This document shows, piece by piece, positions 34,792 through 43,529 of a stretch of DNA of 64,000 nucleotides. The number at the start of each line of letters is the position of its first letter. Positions within the stretch are counted from its first letter, which is position 1. The DNA is from an uncultured Clostridia bacterium (lineage in GTDB: Bacteria > Bacillota > Clostridia > Christensenellales > Borkfalkiaceae): positions 1 to 64,000 of the forward strand of contig CALVHH010000001.1 in NCBI GenBank assembly GCA_944327465.1. The letters run 5' to 3'. The notes beneath the pieces were generated by a model. That model did no database searches and had not been told where the DNA came from. It was given only the letters and a program-made list of their open reading frames with translations. The position numbers were made by a program, and so were the translations under genes.

Positions 34792-35901
34792 TCAGTTCCT
34801 CTTTATGCTCGAAGGAATGACCTGTTCGGTTTCGGCATCGAAGAGATACGCTGCCTTGTGGGGAACGACGAAGTCGAACTCGTCGCCCATGTGGGGCGCG
34901 TCGTGAGGATTGACTTTAAGTATTACGTTGACCGAACCGACGTTTGCATATACGTTGGTGGTATCGCCGAGGAGCTCGGTGAGGTCGACGTTGGACGTGA
35001 CGAGGTATTCGTCTTCAGCCGCCTTGCCGTTCTTGGGCAGGCGAATGGCTTCGGGACGGAATGCAAACACCACTTTTTTGCCTTCGACGGAGGCGACGTC
35101 GTCGATAATGGGCGCAACATCGTAGTCTACGGTGTCGTTGACGAAGTGTCCGTTCTTTATTTCGCCCCTCAAAAAGTTCATGGGAGGTTCGCCTATGAAG
35201 CCCGCGACGAAGAGGTTTGCGGGGTTGAAGTACAGCTCGTAGGGGGTGCCTATCTGCTGAACGTAGCCGCCCGATTTCATTACGACTATCCTGTCGGACA
35301 TGGTCATTGCCTCGGTCTGGTCGTGGGTGACGTAGATGGTGGTCGCGCCGACGGAGCGGTGGATCTGCTTGATTTCAGAACGCATGGTAACGCGCTGCTT
35401 GGCGTCGAGGTTGGATAAAGGCTCGTCCATGAGGAATATGGAGACCTTTCTTATGAGTGCGCGGCCGACGGCGACGCGCTGGCACTGACCGCCCGAAAGG
35501 TTGCGGGGGAATCTGTCGAGATAGGGCGTGAGACCAAGTATCTCTGCAGTTGCCGCGACGCGCTTGTCGATGACGTCCATATCGATGCCTTCGAGCGTCA
35601 GACCGAAGCCGAGGTTTTCGGCGACGGTGAGGTGAGGATAGAGCGCATAGGACTGGAATACCATGGCTATTCCCCTCTCCCTCGAGGACATCTGGTTGGC
35701 GAGCTTGCCGTCGATGTAGAATTCGCCCGCCGTTATCTCTTCGAGACCGGCTATCATGCGGAGGGTGGTCGACTTGCCGCAGCCGGAGTCGCCGACCAGG
35801 CAGATGAATTCGCCGTCTTTGATCTCCATGTTGAAGTCGTGCACGGCGTGGTATCCGTTGGGATATACCTTGTTTACGTTGACAAATTTGAGTTGAGCCA
35901 T
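34792..35901 (-). CDS. ABC transporter ATP-binding protein, MsmX/UgpC type (second copy)
   Basis: A 369-residue CUT1 sugar ATPase with Walker A GDSGCGKST (the usual P is D), signature LSGGQCQR, Walker B IFLMDEPLSNLD and the H-loop VTHDQTEA, plus the C-terminal regulatory domain. It lies inside the uronate operon between kduI and uxaB without permease genes. It may be a shared or multitask ATPase serving permeases encoded elsewhere, including those at 25.9-28.0 kb. Confidence 0.93.
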   Translation of the reverse strand: MAQLKFVNVNKVYPNGYHAVHDFNMEIKDGEFICLVGDSGCGKSTTLRMIAGLEEITAGEFYIDGKLANQMSSRERGIAMVFQSYALYPHLTVAENLGFGLTLEGIDMDVIDKRVAATAEILGLTPYLDRFPRNLSGGQCQRVAVGRALIRKVSIFLMDEPLSNLDAKQRVTMRSEIKQIHRSVGATTIYVTHDQTEAMTMSDRIVVMKSGGYVQQIGTPYELYFNPANLFVAGFIGEPPMNFLRGEIKNGHFVNDTVDYDVAPIIDDVASVEGKKVVFAFRPEAIRLPKNGKAAEDEYLVTSNVDLTELLGDTTNVYANVGSVNVILKVNPHDAPHMGDEFDFVVPHKAAYLFDAETEQVIPSSIKRN

Positions 35902-35989
35902 TTTACTGTTCCCCTTATTCTGCCCCGTAGGGCGTTAAATATTTTTTTATTTTTTTGACGCCCCAAGGGACGCATACGTGTTCAGACGG

Positions 35990-36859
35990 TCACATCAGAT
36001 CTTCCGTCTTGATATTGTCCATATCGTCGTAGGTCTGATTTTCGCCGCACATACCCCAGATGAAAGTGTAGTTCATGGTGCCCACGCCCGTGTGGATGGA
36101 CCACGAGGGCGAAATGACTGCCTGTTCGTTGTGCATTACGATATGGCGGGTCTCCTGAGGGGTGCCCATGAGGTGGAACACCGCCTGGTCGGAGGGGAGT
36201 TCGAAGTACATGTAAACTTCCATGCGCCTTTCGTGGGTGTGCGAAGGAAGCGTGTTCCACGACGAGCCGACGTCGAGTTCGGTCATGCCCATCGAAAGCT
36301 GGCAGCTTTCGCACACGCCGCCGATGATGAACTGGTTGATGGTGCGCTTGTTCATGCCCTCGACCGTGCCCAGATGGCGCTGGATGCAGTATTTTGTGCC
36401 CGCGGGAGGTTCCTTGCCCTCGACGGGTTTGGTTATCTTGACTGTGGGGTACTCCTTATGCGCGGGGCTGGAGTTGATGTAGAACTTTGCGGGCTCGGAG
36501 GCGTCGACCGAGCTGAAGGTGACTTCCTTTGTGCCCTTGCCGATATATATGCCCTCTTTGAAGCCTATATCGTACTTTTTGCCGTCGAGCTCTATGACGC
36601 CCGCGCCGCCGATGTTGATGACGCCCATTTCGCGGCGCTCGAGGAAATAGTTGGTGGCGAGCTCCTTGAAAGTGCCCAGAGAGAGCGACTTGTTGACGGG
36701 CATTGCGCCGCCGGCTATTATTCTGTCCTGATGCGAATAGGTGAGCAGAATGTCGTCGGCTTCGAAAAGTTTTTCGATGAGGTACTTTTTGCGAAGCTCG
36801 GAAGTGTCGTAATGCTTGGAATCATCGGGATGATTGGCATATCTTACATCGAATTTCAT
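35990..36859 (-). CDS. kduI: 5-dehydro-4-deoxy-D-glucuronate isomerase
   Basis: A 289-residue cupin enzyme converting 4-deoxy-L-threo-5-hexosulose uronate, released by GH105 or lyases, to 2,5-diketo-3-deoxygluconate. The zinc-site region LPSHTHERRMEVYMYF and the second cupin half (SPSWSIHTGVGTMNYTF) are intact. The start at MKFDVRYANHPDD matches the usual N-terminus. The only Shine-Dalgarno-like AGGAGA is about 15 bp away, so the spacing is long. The frame stays open upstream but would overlap the preceding gene. Confidence 0.94.
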   Translation of the reverse strand: MKFDVRYANHPDDSKHYDTSELRKKYLIEKLFEADDILLTYSHQDRIIAGGAMPVNKSLSLGTFKELATNYFLERREMGVINIGGAGVIELDGKKYDIGFKEGIYIGKGTKEVTFSSVDASEPAKFYINSSPAHKEYPTVKITKPVEGKEPPAGTKYCIQRHLGTVEGMNKRTINQFIIGGVCESCQLSMGMTELDVGSSWNTLPSHTHERRMEVYMYFELPSDQAVFHLMGTPQETRHIVMHNEQAVISPSWSIHTGVGTMNYTFIWGMCGENQTYDDMDNIKTEDLM

Positions 36860-36939
36860 GATTGATACTATTGTCTCCTGCGGAAATTTCCGCGATGTTA
36901 TTTGAATTTTGCCCGTAAAGACGGAAAGACGAGAGCGGC

Positions 36940-37779
36940 TTAAACGCTGTCCCACGTCGTCTGCACGAACTCTATAGCGGGGGCGATGTTTTCGCCCGAC
37001 GTGCCTTCGAGCACGAGCACGGCATCTTTATCGTACGCCTTTATCTTTTTGAGTATGGCGGGATAGTCGAACATGCCGCTGCCGGGAGGGACCTGCCTGA
37101 GCTTGCCCTCTTCCACGACGAAATCCTTCATGTGGAACACGACTATGCTGCCCGCAAAGGTTTTCAGACCTTCGTCGAGGATATCCATGTAATTTTGGTA
37201 ATTGGATATATCGAGATAGTTGTATAGGTCGAATATCACCCTGACGTTGGGGCGGTCTATGCAGTCTATGGCCTGTTTGAGCCTTGCCACGCACCAGCAG
37301 CAGTGTCCGGCGGCTCCCTCCATGCCTATCTTTACGCCCTGTTCCGCGGCGTAGTCGGCGAGCTCTTTAAAGGTTTCTACCACCCTTTCGAGCGCCTCGT
37401 CCGTGCGGTTGAGGGGGTTGTACGTCCACTTGTCGTCGTTGTACGAACCCGTTTCGCTACCGACTATATCGCTGCCGAGCAGCTTTGCGTACTTTAAATA
37501 GTCCTTGAATGCGCCGACGCAGTCGGCTACCTTTTGACCGTTTGAGTGGACGGGATTGAAGTAGGCGCCTATCAGGGGAACGGAGACGCCCGCCCCCCTG
37601 AATGCCGTGCCTAAATATTCCGCCATCTCCCGCGTGAGCGAGCCGGGCTTTTGCTTTACCTCGTCCATAAACTTGTATACGACGAGCTGAACGGCGGATA
37701 TCCCGTACTGTTGGGTGCGGCATATTACGCCGTCAATGCCCTTTTCGCCGAGGTCGTGCGTGCGGAATGCTATTTTCAT
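36940..37779 (-). CDS. TIM-barrel sugar-phosphate isomerase/epimerase
   Basis: A 279-residue protein of the xylose isomerase-like AP-endonuclease 2 superfamily. Four metal ligands fit the family: Glu in GMEGAAG, Asp in IFDLYNY, His in VFHMKDF and Glu in LEGTSG. The substrate is unknown. The position between kdgK and kduI suggests a uronate or a keto-sugar-acid epimerisation. It overlaps kdgK by one base. Confidence 0.85.
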   Translation of the reverse strand: MKIAFRTHDLGEKGIDGVICRTQQYGISAVQLVVYKFMDEVKQKPGSLTREMAEYLGTAFRGAGVSVPLIGAYFNPVHSNGQKVADCVGAFKDYLKYAKLLGSDIVGSETGSYNDDKWTYNPLNRTDEALERVVETFKELADYAAEQGVKIGMEGAAGHCCWCVARLKQAIDCIDRPNVRVIFDLYNYLDISNYQNYMDILDEGLKTFAGSIVVFHMKDFVVEEGKLRQVPPGSGMFDYPAILKKIKAYDKDAVLVLEGTSGENIAPAIEFVQTTWDSV

Positions 37780-38810
37780 TATCTTTGAACGCGGCCCGAA
37801 CCGTCGCCGCCTGCCAAAGCTTCGACTTCCTTGCGGGTAACGAGGTTGAAGTCGCCGGGGATGGTGTGCTTGAGCGCCGATGCCGCAACGCCGAATTCGA
37901 GCGCGGACTTGAAGTCCTTGCCGTCGAGGAAACCGCAGATGACGCCGCCCGCGAACGAGTCGCCGCCGCCGACGCGGTCTACGATGGGGGAGATCCTGTA
38001 TTCCCTGGAGTGATAGAATTCGCCCGTCTGTCCGTTATATATGCATGCCGACCAGCCGTTATCCGATGCCGAGTGGGATACGCGCAGTGAGCTTACGGCG
38101 TACTTGAAGTTGAACTTATCTACCATCTGTTCGAAGATGGACTTGTAGCCTTCGAGATTGAGCTTGCCGCTGGTGACGTCGGTCTTGGCGGGCTTGAAGC
38201 CGAGGACGAGTTCGGCGTCCTCTTCGTTGCCTATGCACACGTCTACATACTTCATCAGACCCGTCATTACCTTTTGAGCCTTTTCGCTGGACCACAGCTT
38301 CTTGCGGAAGTTGAGGTCTACGGAGACGGTGACGCCGTGCCTCTTGGCTGCCTTTAAAGCTTCTTCGGTGAGCACTGCGGCGCTGTCGGATACGGCGGGG
38401 GTGATGCCCGTGAAGTGGAACCAGTCTGCGCCGTCGAAGATGGCGTCAAAATCGAAATCCTTGGCGGTTGCCGTAGTTATGGAGGAATGAGCTCTGTCGT
38501 AGACGACTTTGGAAGGCCTCATTGCCGAACCGGTTTCAAGATAGTATATGCCCAGCCTTTCGCCGCAGCGGGCGATGTGATTTGTCTGCACGCCGTACTT
38601 GTTGAGCGCGGCTATCGCGCAGTCGCCCAGTTCGTTTGCGGGGAGAGCGGTCACGAACTCTGCCTTGTGGCCGTAGTTCGCGCAGGATACAGCCACGTTG
38701 GCTTCGCCGCCGCCGTAGTTGATATCGAACTCGTCTGCCTGAATGAACTTTTCATTGTTGGGGGTGGAAAGGCGGAGCATTATCTCGCCCATGGTTACGA
38801 TTTTTTTCAT
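37779..38810 (-). CDS. kdgK: 2-keto-3-deoxygluconate kinase
   Basis: A 343-residue PfkB-family kinase phosphorylating KDG to KDPG. The N-terminal GGGEANVAVSCANYG substrate region and the C-terminal catalytic motif VGGGDSFAGG (family GAGD) are both present. It lies between kdgA and the isomerase gene, overlapping the latter's ATG by one base. Related sugar kinases cannot be told apart by motif alone; context makes KDG the best substrate. Confidence 0.92.
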   Translation of the reverse strand: MKKIVTMGEIMLRLSTPNNEKFIQADEFDINYGGGEANVAVSCANYGHKAEFVTALPANELGDCAIAALNKYGVQTNHIARCGERLGIYYLETGSAMRPSKVVYDRAHSSITTATAKDFDFDAIFDGADWFHFTGITPAVSDSAAVLTEEALKAAKRHGVTVSVDLNFRKKLWSSEKAQKVMTGLMKYVDVCIGNEEDAELVLGFKPAKTDVTSGKLNLEGYKSIFEQMVDKFNFKYAVSSLRVSHSASDNGWSACIYNGQTGEFYHSREYRISPIVDRVGGGDSFAGGVICGFLDGKDFKSALEFGVAASALKHTIPGDFNLVTRKEVEALAGGDGSGRVQR

Positions 38811-38895
38811 TGCTATATTTCTCCTGAAATTTTAATTAAAATTTTTCGAATTTTTATTTTCGCGGCGCAGCCGCACGAAGATCGTCCCTTCGGGT

Positions 38896-39879
38896 TCACT
38901 TCCTGAGCACGAGGTGCACGGCGAAGCCGCCGAAGTCGTCGGCAAGATATGCCACGTTGGGGTTGCCCTTGGCGTCGTATTTTACCGAACTTTCGTCGAT
39001 GGTATAGCCGCGCATCTTGAGCTGATACATCGCGCGCTTTACCGAGTTGGTGGCGACGGCTATATGACCCATTTTGCCCTTGAAGGGCTTTTTCATGCAC
39101 TCGACGTAAGTCGACGCGAATACCGAGCTGTTGCCCACCTTTTTGGCAAAGCCGAAGGCGTTGTCGAACATATCCGCCACGCTCTCGGCTTGGGCGGGGT
39201 CGGCGCAGTTGATGCCCACGTGCACCATTTCAAAGCCGAGCATCTTGTCCACGGCCTGACGGCAGAGCGCGGTTATGCCCGCCCAGTCGCCCTCTTCAAG
39301 CAGTTTTGCGGGCACTATCCAGCTGCCGCCGCAGCAGACTATTTTGTTGTAAGAAAGATAGGTGTTGAGGTTGTCCGCGCTGACGCCGCCGGTGGGCATG
39401 AAACGCATCGAAGTATAAGGTCCGCACACCGACTTTATGTAGGGCAGCCCGCCCGCCTGCTCGGCAGGGAAGAATTTTACGAAATCCAGACCGAGTTCTA
39501 TCGCCTGCTCTATCTCGCTGGCGGAAGAGAGGCCGGGCGCAAAGGGTATGCCCTTTTCGAGGCAGTGCTTTACGACCTTGGGGTTGAGCCCGGGCGCCAC
39601 GCAGAACTTTGCGCCGGCTGCCGCAGCCGCATCTGCCTGTTCGCACGTGAGCACGGTGCCCGCGCCGACGAGCATGTCGGGATATGCCTTTACCATGCGG
39701 GCGATAACTTCGTCCGCGCCCTTTGCGCGGAAGGTGACTTCGGCACAGTTTATGCCGCCTTCACGCAGGGCTTTGGCAAGATTTTCGGCGTCGTCTACGT
39801 TATCGAGCTTTATTACGGGCACTATGCCTATGCAGCTCAGCTGTTCGACAATGCCGTCGAGCTTTTCTTTTACTGTCAT
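38896..39879 (-). CDS. kdgA: KDPG/KHG aldolase fused to a VOC (glyoxalase-like) domain
   Basis: A 327-residue two-domain protein. Residues 1 to about 212 are an Eda-type aldolase: NCAEVTFR holds the catalytic Glu, and LDFVKFFPAE holds the Schiff-base Lys. It splits KDPG to pyruvate and glyceraldehyde-3-phosphate. Residues from about 215 on (MVHVGINCADPAQAESVADMF) form a VOC-type domain with GHIAVA and a C-terminal strand; its job is unknown, perhaps binding a pathway metabolite. It is the first gene of the uronate operon, with GGAGAGG upstream. Confidence 0.92.
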   Translation of the reverse strand: MTVKEKLDGIVEQLSCIGIVPVIKLDNVDDAENLAKALREGGINCAEVTFRAKGADEVIARMVKAYPDMLVGAGTVLTCEQADAAAAAGAKFCVAPGLNPKVVKHCLEKGIPFAPGLSSASEIEQAIELGLDFVKFFPAEQAGGLPYIKSVCGPYTSMRFMPTGGVSADNLNTYLSYNKIVCCGGSWIVPAKLLEEGDWAGITALCRQAVDKMLGFEMVHVGINCADPAQAESVADMFDNAFGFAKKVGNSSVFASTYVECMKKPFKGKMGHIAVATNSVKRAMYQLKMRGYTIDESSVKYDAKGNPNVAYLADDFGGFAVHLVLRK

Positions 39880-39905
39880 TGTTTACCTCTCCTGCTGTTA
39901 GTTTT

Positions 39906-39958
39906 GCGCATTATTTGTTATGCGCTATTATTATATATAATAACGGCTGACATGTCTA
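39906..39958 (-). promoter_or_regulatory. Promoter and operator-like palindrome of the uronate operon
   Basis: On the minus strand TAGACA (39953-39958), 17 bp, TATAAT (39930-39935). Just downstream, at the expected transcription start, is the inverted repeat GCGCAT-N8-ATGCGC (39906-39925), a good place for a repressor that responds to a uronate intermediate. Confidence 0.65.
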
Positions 39959-40039
39959 TATATAAATCGGATTAATTTATGGATTTTTCGGACATGTAAA
40001 AATGTTTGGGAGCCAACGGGGAAAATGAGCCCAAAACAT

Positions 40040-40068
40040 TTGACAAGGGCGCGGATGTGTGCTAATAT
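40040..40068 (+). promoter_or_regulatory. Promoter of the riboswitch-controlled ATPase gene
   Basis: TTGACA, 17 bp, TAATAT, about 25 bp upstream of the riboswitch. It is the only strong sigma-A match in this gap. Confidence 0.75.
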
Positions 40069-40093
40069 TAAAGAGTAAACTAGGTTTAATATT

Positions 40094-40183
40094 TTAAAAG
40101 GGAGTAGTTGCAAGAGCGCCGCCGTCAGCACGGATAATCGTCCCGGCGTCGCCACCGTGAACTTTCGGTAACAAGACTTTTAA
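40094..40183 (+). ncRNA. yybP-ykoY-type manganese riboswitch
   Basis: The RNA has the hallmark AAAAGGGAGTAG at its 5' side, the loop segment GCCGTCAGCACGG (core CGTCA) and the closing GGTAACAAGACTTTTAA. The outer helix pairs TTAAAAG (40094-40100) with CTTTTAA (40177-40183). This matches the Mn2+-sensing yybP-ykoY class (Rfam RF00080). The 3' strand of the outer helix is also the 5' arm of the terminator at 40173-40207. Ligand binding should therefore free the downstream gene, as known for these ON switches. The identification rests on motif reading by eye. Confidence 0.82.
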
Positions 40184-40207
40184 GCGTACGGCTTGAAAGT
40201 CTTTTTT
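40173..40207 (+). terminator. Riboswitch terminator
   Basis: A 13-bp stem with one G-U pair (AAGACTTTTAAGC with GCTTGAAAGTCTT), loop GTACG-like, followed by T residues. The 5' arm overlaps the riboswitch closing helix, so the two are mutually exclusive. Confidence 0.85.
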
Positions 40208-40319
40208 AAATTTGCGCCCCTTGAAGCACGGGAAAAATACACTCTTTTGCAATCATTCCCCCGCACATATGCGGGGGATAATGTATAAAAATAATATAAG
40301 GAGAAATGAAAACAAAGAG

Positions 40320-42971
40320 ATGTTTCACAACAAGAGCATTGAAGAGACCTGTAAGCTGACAGACTCTTCGGAGAGCGGACTTTCCACCGCGGAAGCGCAA
40401 AAGCGCCTTGCCGAAAACGGCAAAAACGCGCTTGCCGAAGCCAAGAAGAAGCCCGCTATTTTAAAGTTTTTGGGACAGTTTACCGACCCGATGATCATAG
40501 TGCTGCTGGCGGCGGCGGTCATATCTGCCGTGCTGGCGGGCGTAAACAAAGAACCCATAGAACTTATCGACAGCGGCGTCATTCTGCTCATAGTCGTCAT
40601 AAACGCCATAATAGGCTTTGTGCAGGAGAACAAGGCGGAAAACGCGCTCGAAGCGCTCAAAGCCAAGAATAAGCCGTTTGTAAAAGTGCTGCGCGACGGC
40701 GAACAGCAGGTGATACCTTCGGAAGAGCTGGTAGTGGGCGACGTGGTCATACTCGAAGCGGGCGACGTGGTGCCCGCCGACATGAGGCTGATACAGTCTG
40801 CCTCGCTCAAGATAGAGGAAGCCGCGCTGACAGGCGAGAGCGTGCCCGTTGAAAAGGATCACACCGCCATTGTCGACGAAAAGGCGCCCCTGGGCGACAG
40901 GCACAACACGGCGTTTTCGGGCTCGACGGTGACCTACGGCCGCGGCCGCGGCATTGTTACCGCCACAGGCATGAACACCGAAATGGGCAAGATCGCCCAG
41001 ATGCTGACCGAGGTGCAGGAGGACCCCTCACCCCTCAACAAACAGCTGGGCAAGACGGCGAAGATACTCTCCTTCCTCGTGCTCGGCATAGCCATAATAA
41101 TATTCATAGTAAATATCTGCGCACACATATCGACCGGCATAGACGCCCAGGTGTTCATGGACGCGTTCATGACGGCGGTTGCGATAGCCGTTGCGGCGAT
41201 ACCCGAAGGTCTGCCCGCAGTCGTAACGATAGTGCTTGCCATGGGCGTGCAGAAGATGTCCCGCCGCAACGCGATAGTAAAGAATCTGCCTTCGGTAGAG
41301 ACGCTGGGCTGCTGCGAGATAATATGCTCCGACAAGACGGGTACGCTGACGCTCAACAAGATGACCGTCAAGGACGGCTACTGTCCTTCGGGCAACGACG
41401 AGCTCTTAAAGCGCATAATGGCGCTGTGCAACGACACCGTTTCGACAAAGACGGGTCTGCAGGGCGACCCGACCGAGACGGCGCTGGTGGATTACTACAT
41501 CAATCAGGGCGGCGACTATGCAAAGCTCGTCGCCGACTATCCCCGCATAAACGAAAAGCCCTTCGATTCGGGCAGAAAGCTCATGACGACCGTGCACACC
41601 TGCGCGGGCAAGACCGAGAGCTACACAAAGGGCGCGCCCGACATGCTGATAGCAAAATGCGACAGGATACTGACCGCCAAGGGCGTGGCGCCCATTACCG
41701 AAGCCGACAAAGAGGCGATAAGGAACGCCAACAGCGCAATGGCGCACAGGGCGCTGAGGGTGCTTGCAGCCGCCTATAAGGACGGCAACGACGTTTCGGA
41801 AGACAAGATGATATTCGTAGGCCTGACGGGCATGATCGACCCGCCCCGCCCCGAAGTTAAGGCTGCCGTTGCCGAGTGCAGAACGGCGGGCATAAAGGCG
41901 CTGATGATAACGGGCGACCACATGGATACCGCCTGCGCCATAGCAAAAGAGCTGGACATCCTGCGCGACGGCGACCTGACCGCGACCGGCGCGGAACTGG
42001 ACAAGATGACAGACGAATATCTGTACGCAAACATACAGAAATTTTCGGTATTCGCCCGCGTTTCGCCCGAAAATAAGGTGAGGATCGTTAAGGCGTTCCG
42101 CTCCAACGGCAAAGTTACGGCAATGACGGGCGACGGCGTAAACGACGCGCCCTCAATAAAGGAAGCCGACATAGGCATAGGCATGGGCATAACCGGCACG
42201 CAGGTAAGCAAGGAAGCCGCCGACATGGTGCTCACCGACGACAACTTCGCCACCATAGTGGGCGCCGTTGAAGAGGGCAGAAAGATATTCTCGAACATAA
42301 CCAAGGCGATACAATTCCTGCTTTCGGCAAACATTGCCGAGGTGCTGTGCCTGTTCATTGTAGAAATGATCTCGCTCATTTCGGGACAGCCGCAGACCTT
42401 CCTTTCGCCCATCATGATACTTTGGGTAAACCTTGTGACCGACTCCTTCCCCGCACTGTCGCTGGGCACCGAAAAGGCAGAAAAAGACGTCATGCTGCAG
42501 CCGCCGAGAAAGAGCGATACTTCGCTGTTTGCAGGGCAGATGGGCAAGGACATTATAATTCAGGGCATAATGCAGACCGCGCTGGTAATGCTTTCGTACC
42601 TCTTGGGACAGTACGTCATAACCGACGGCGTGGAACATCACGCAGAGCCCATGACGATGGCGTTCATATCGCTGTGCTTTATACAGCTGTTCCACGCCTT
42701 CAACCTGCGCTCGCAGCGCAACAGCGTGCTCAATTCCAAGTTCTTCTCCAACAAGCCCCTCAACCTTTCGGCGCTCGTGGGCATAGCGCTGACGCTGTTT
42801 GTGGTGCTTACGCCCGGCGTCAAGACTATATTCATAGAGGACGCGGGAAACGACTTCATGCTGTCGTGGGTAGAATGGCTGGTATCCGTGGGCGTGGCAG
42901 TTGCCATAATCCCCCTCGTGGAGATGCAAAAACTTATAGAAAGGCTGATAGCAAGGAAAAGAAAGGGCTGA
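40320..42971 (+). CDS. P2A-type cation-transporting ATPase (Ca2+/Mn2+ class)
   Basis: An 883-residue P-type ATPase. It shows TGES (actuator), DKTGTLT (phosphorylated Asp), KGAPD (nucleotide domain) and GDGVND. About ten membrane helices are present. Helix 4 reads AAIPEGLPAVVTI and helix 6 LWVNLVTDSFPAL, the Glu and Asn/Asp ligands of the SERCA/PMR1 group. The manganese riboswitch in its leader argues for Mn2+ export, with Ca2+ as an alternative. The start is uncertain. ATG 40320 is 16 bp from AAGGAG, and the in-frame ATG at 40281, behind GCGGGGG, is an alternative. It has a strong terminator downstream. Confidence 0.93.
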   Translation: MFHNKSIEETCKLTDSSESGLSTAEAQKRLAENGKNALAEAKKKPAILKFLGQFTDPMIIVLLAAAVISAVLAGVNKEPIELIDSGVILLIVVINAIIGFVQENKAENALEALKAKNKPFVKVLRDGEQQVIPSEELVVGDVVILEAGDVVPADMRLIQSASLKIEEAALTGESVPVEKDHTAIVDEKAPLGDRHNTAFSGSTVTYGRGRGIVTATGMNTEMGKIAQMLTEVQEDPSPLNKQLGKTAKILSFLVLGIAIIIFIVNICAHISTGIDAQVFMDAFMTAVAIAVAAIPEGLPAVVTIVLAMGVQKMSRRNAIVKNLPSVETLGCCEIICSDKTGTLTLNKMTVKDGYCPSGNDELLKRIMALCNDTVSTKTGLQGDPTETALVDYYINQGGDYAKLVADYPRINEKPFDSGRKLMTTVHTCAGKTESYTKGAPDMLIAKCDRILTAKGVAPITEADKEAIRNANSAMAHRALRVLAAAYKDGNDVSEDKMIFVGLTGMIDPPRPEVKAAVAECRTAGIKALMITGDHMDTACAIAKELDILRDGDLTATGAELDKMTDEYLYANIQKFSVFARVSPENKVRIVKAFRSNGKVTAMTGDGVNDAPSIKEADIGIGMGITGTQVSKEAADMVLTDDNFATIVGAVEEGRKIFSNITKAIQFLLSANIAEVLCLFIVEMISLISGQPQTFLSPIMILWVNLVTDSFPALSLGTEKAEKDVMLQPPRKSDTSLFAGQMGKDIIIQGIMQTALVMLSYLLGQYVITDGVEHHAEPMTMAFISLCFIQLFHAFNLRSQRNSVLNSKFFSNKPLNLSALVGIALTLFVVLTPGVKTIFIEDAGNDFMLSWVEWLVSVGVAVAIIPLVEMQKLIERLIARKRKG

Positions 42972-42990
42972 GCCTTGACAGTAAAATAGA

Positions 42991-43032
42991 ACATATCCGC
43001 GGACTGCGTTTGCAGTCCGCGGATATGTTTTT
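42991..43032 (+). terminator. Terminator of the cation ATPase gene
   Basis: A 17-bp perfect stem with a GTTT loop, followed by TTTTT. Confidence 0.88.
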
Positions 43033-43075
43033 ACTTGCATGTATATGCGCCCGCTCCATCTATTGAGCGAGTTAT

Positions 43076-43114
43076 CGCTAAAATTCATGCGGCAATTCTT
43101 AATTGCCGCAATTC
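43076..43114 (-). repeat. 39-bp palindromic repeat, copy 2
   Basis: An inverted copy of 30104-30142 with one base different at the loop. It lies directly before dispersed repeat copy D. Confidence 0.75.
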
Positions 43115-43151
43115 AATGCTCAGGGCGCTCCGTCGACCGTGCCATACGGTT

Positions 43152-43386
43152 AGATTTCTCGACTGCGCTCGAAATGACAGGGTGGGTAGGTCGACCGTGC
43201 GCCGCCTTTTGTCATTTCGATTTTTCACCTTTTGTCATTTCGACCGAAGCATAGTTTTTTCCTTAGCATTCGCGCAAAACCGTGGCTTTTGCGCGAAAGA
43301 GGAGCGGCAACGAAGCGAAGTTGCAAGGCGCGTTTACGCGGCTTGCTTAGAGCGCAGTTTGCCGCGACGAGCGCGTGGAGAAATCT
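43152..43386 (-). repeat. Dispersed repeat, copy D
   Basis: It is bounded by AGATTTCTC and GAGAAATCT, opposite in orientation to copies A-C. It is nearly identical to copy E over the block from GAAGCATAG to GAGCGCGTGGAG, including the GCGCAAAA/TTTTGCGC hairpin and the TTGCAAGGCGCG stretch. The variable segment near CATTTCGA differs between copies. Confidence 0.85.
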
Positions 43387-43529
43387 GGCACGAAGTGCCG
43401 ACAAAAGGTGGCGACTTGATTCTTCTACGAGCCCCCCCCTTTTGAAAATTCCGTGCTCGTCCTTGCTAAAGGGAACCTAAGCAACGGCAAGTCGCAGCCG
43501 CCGCAAGGCAAGGCTTGCCGTTAAATTAT

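Larger units (their letters stand above)
42972..43529. other. Gene-free stretch with terminator, palindromic repeat and dispersed repeat
   Basis: After the ATPase terminator (42991-43032) come the 39-bp palindromic repeat copy 2 (43076-43114), repeat copy D (43152-43386) and a G/C-rich stretch (GCCGCCGCAAGG) before kduD. No gene is credible. Confidence 0.65.

Noticed and set aside
38914..39975. 353-codon plus-strand frame opposite kdgA
   Set aside because: It is a shadow of the aldolase gene; no ribosome binding site.
43035..43480. Frames of 71-136 codons over repeat copy D
   Set aside because: The sequence is the repeat itself; copy E gives the same residues in another context, and no start signal exists.
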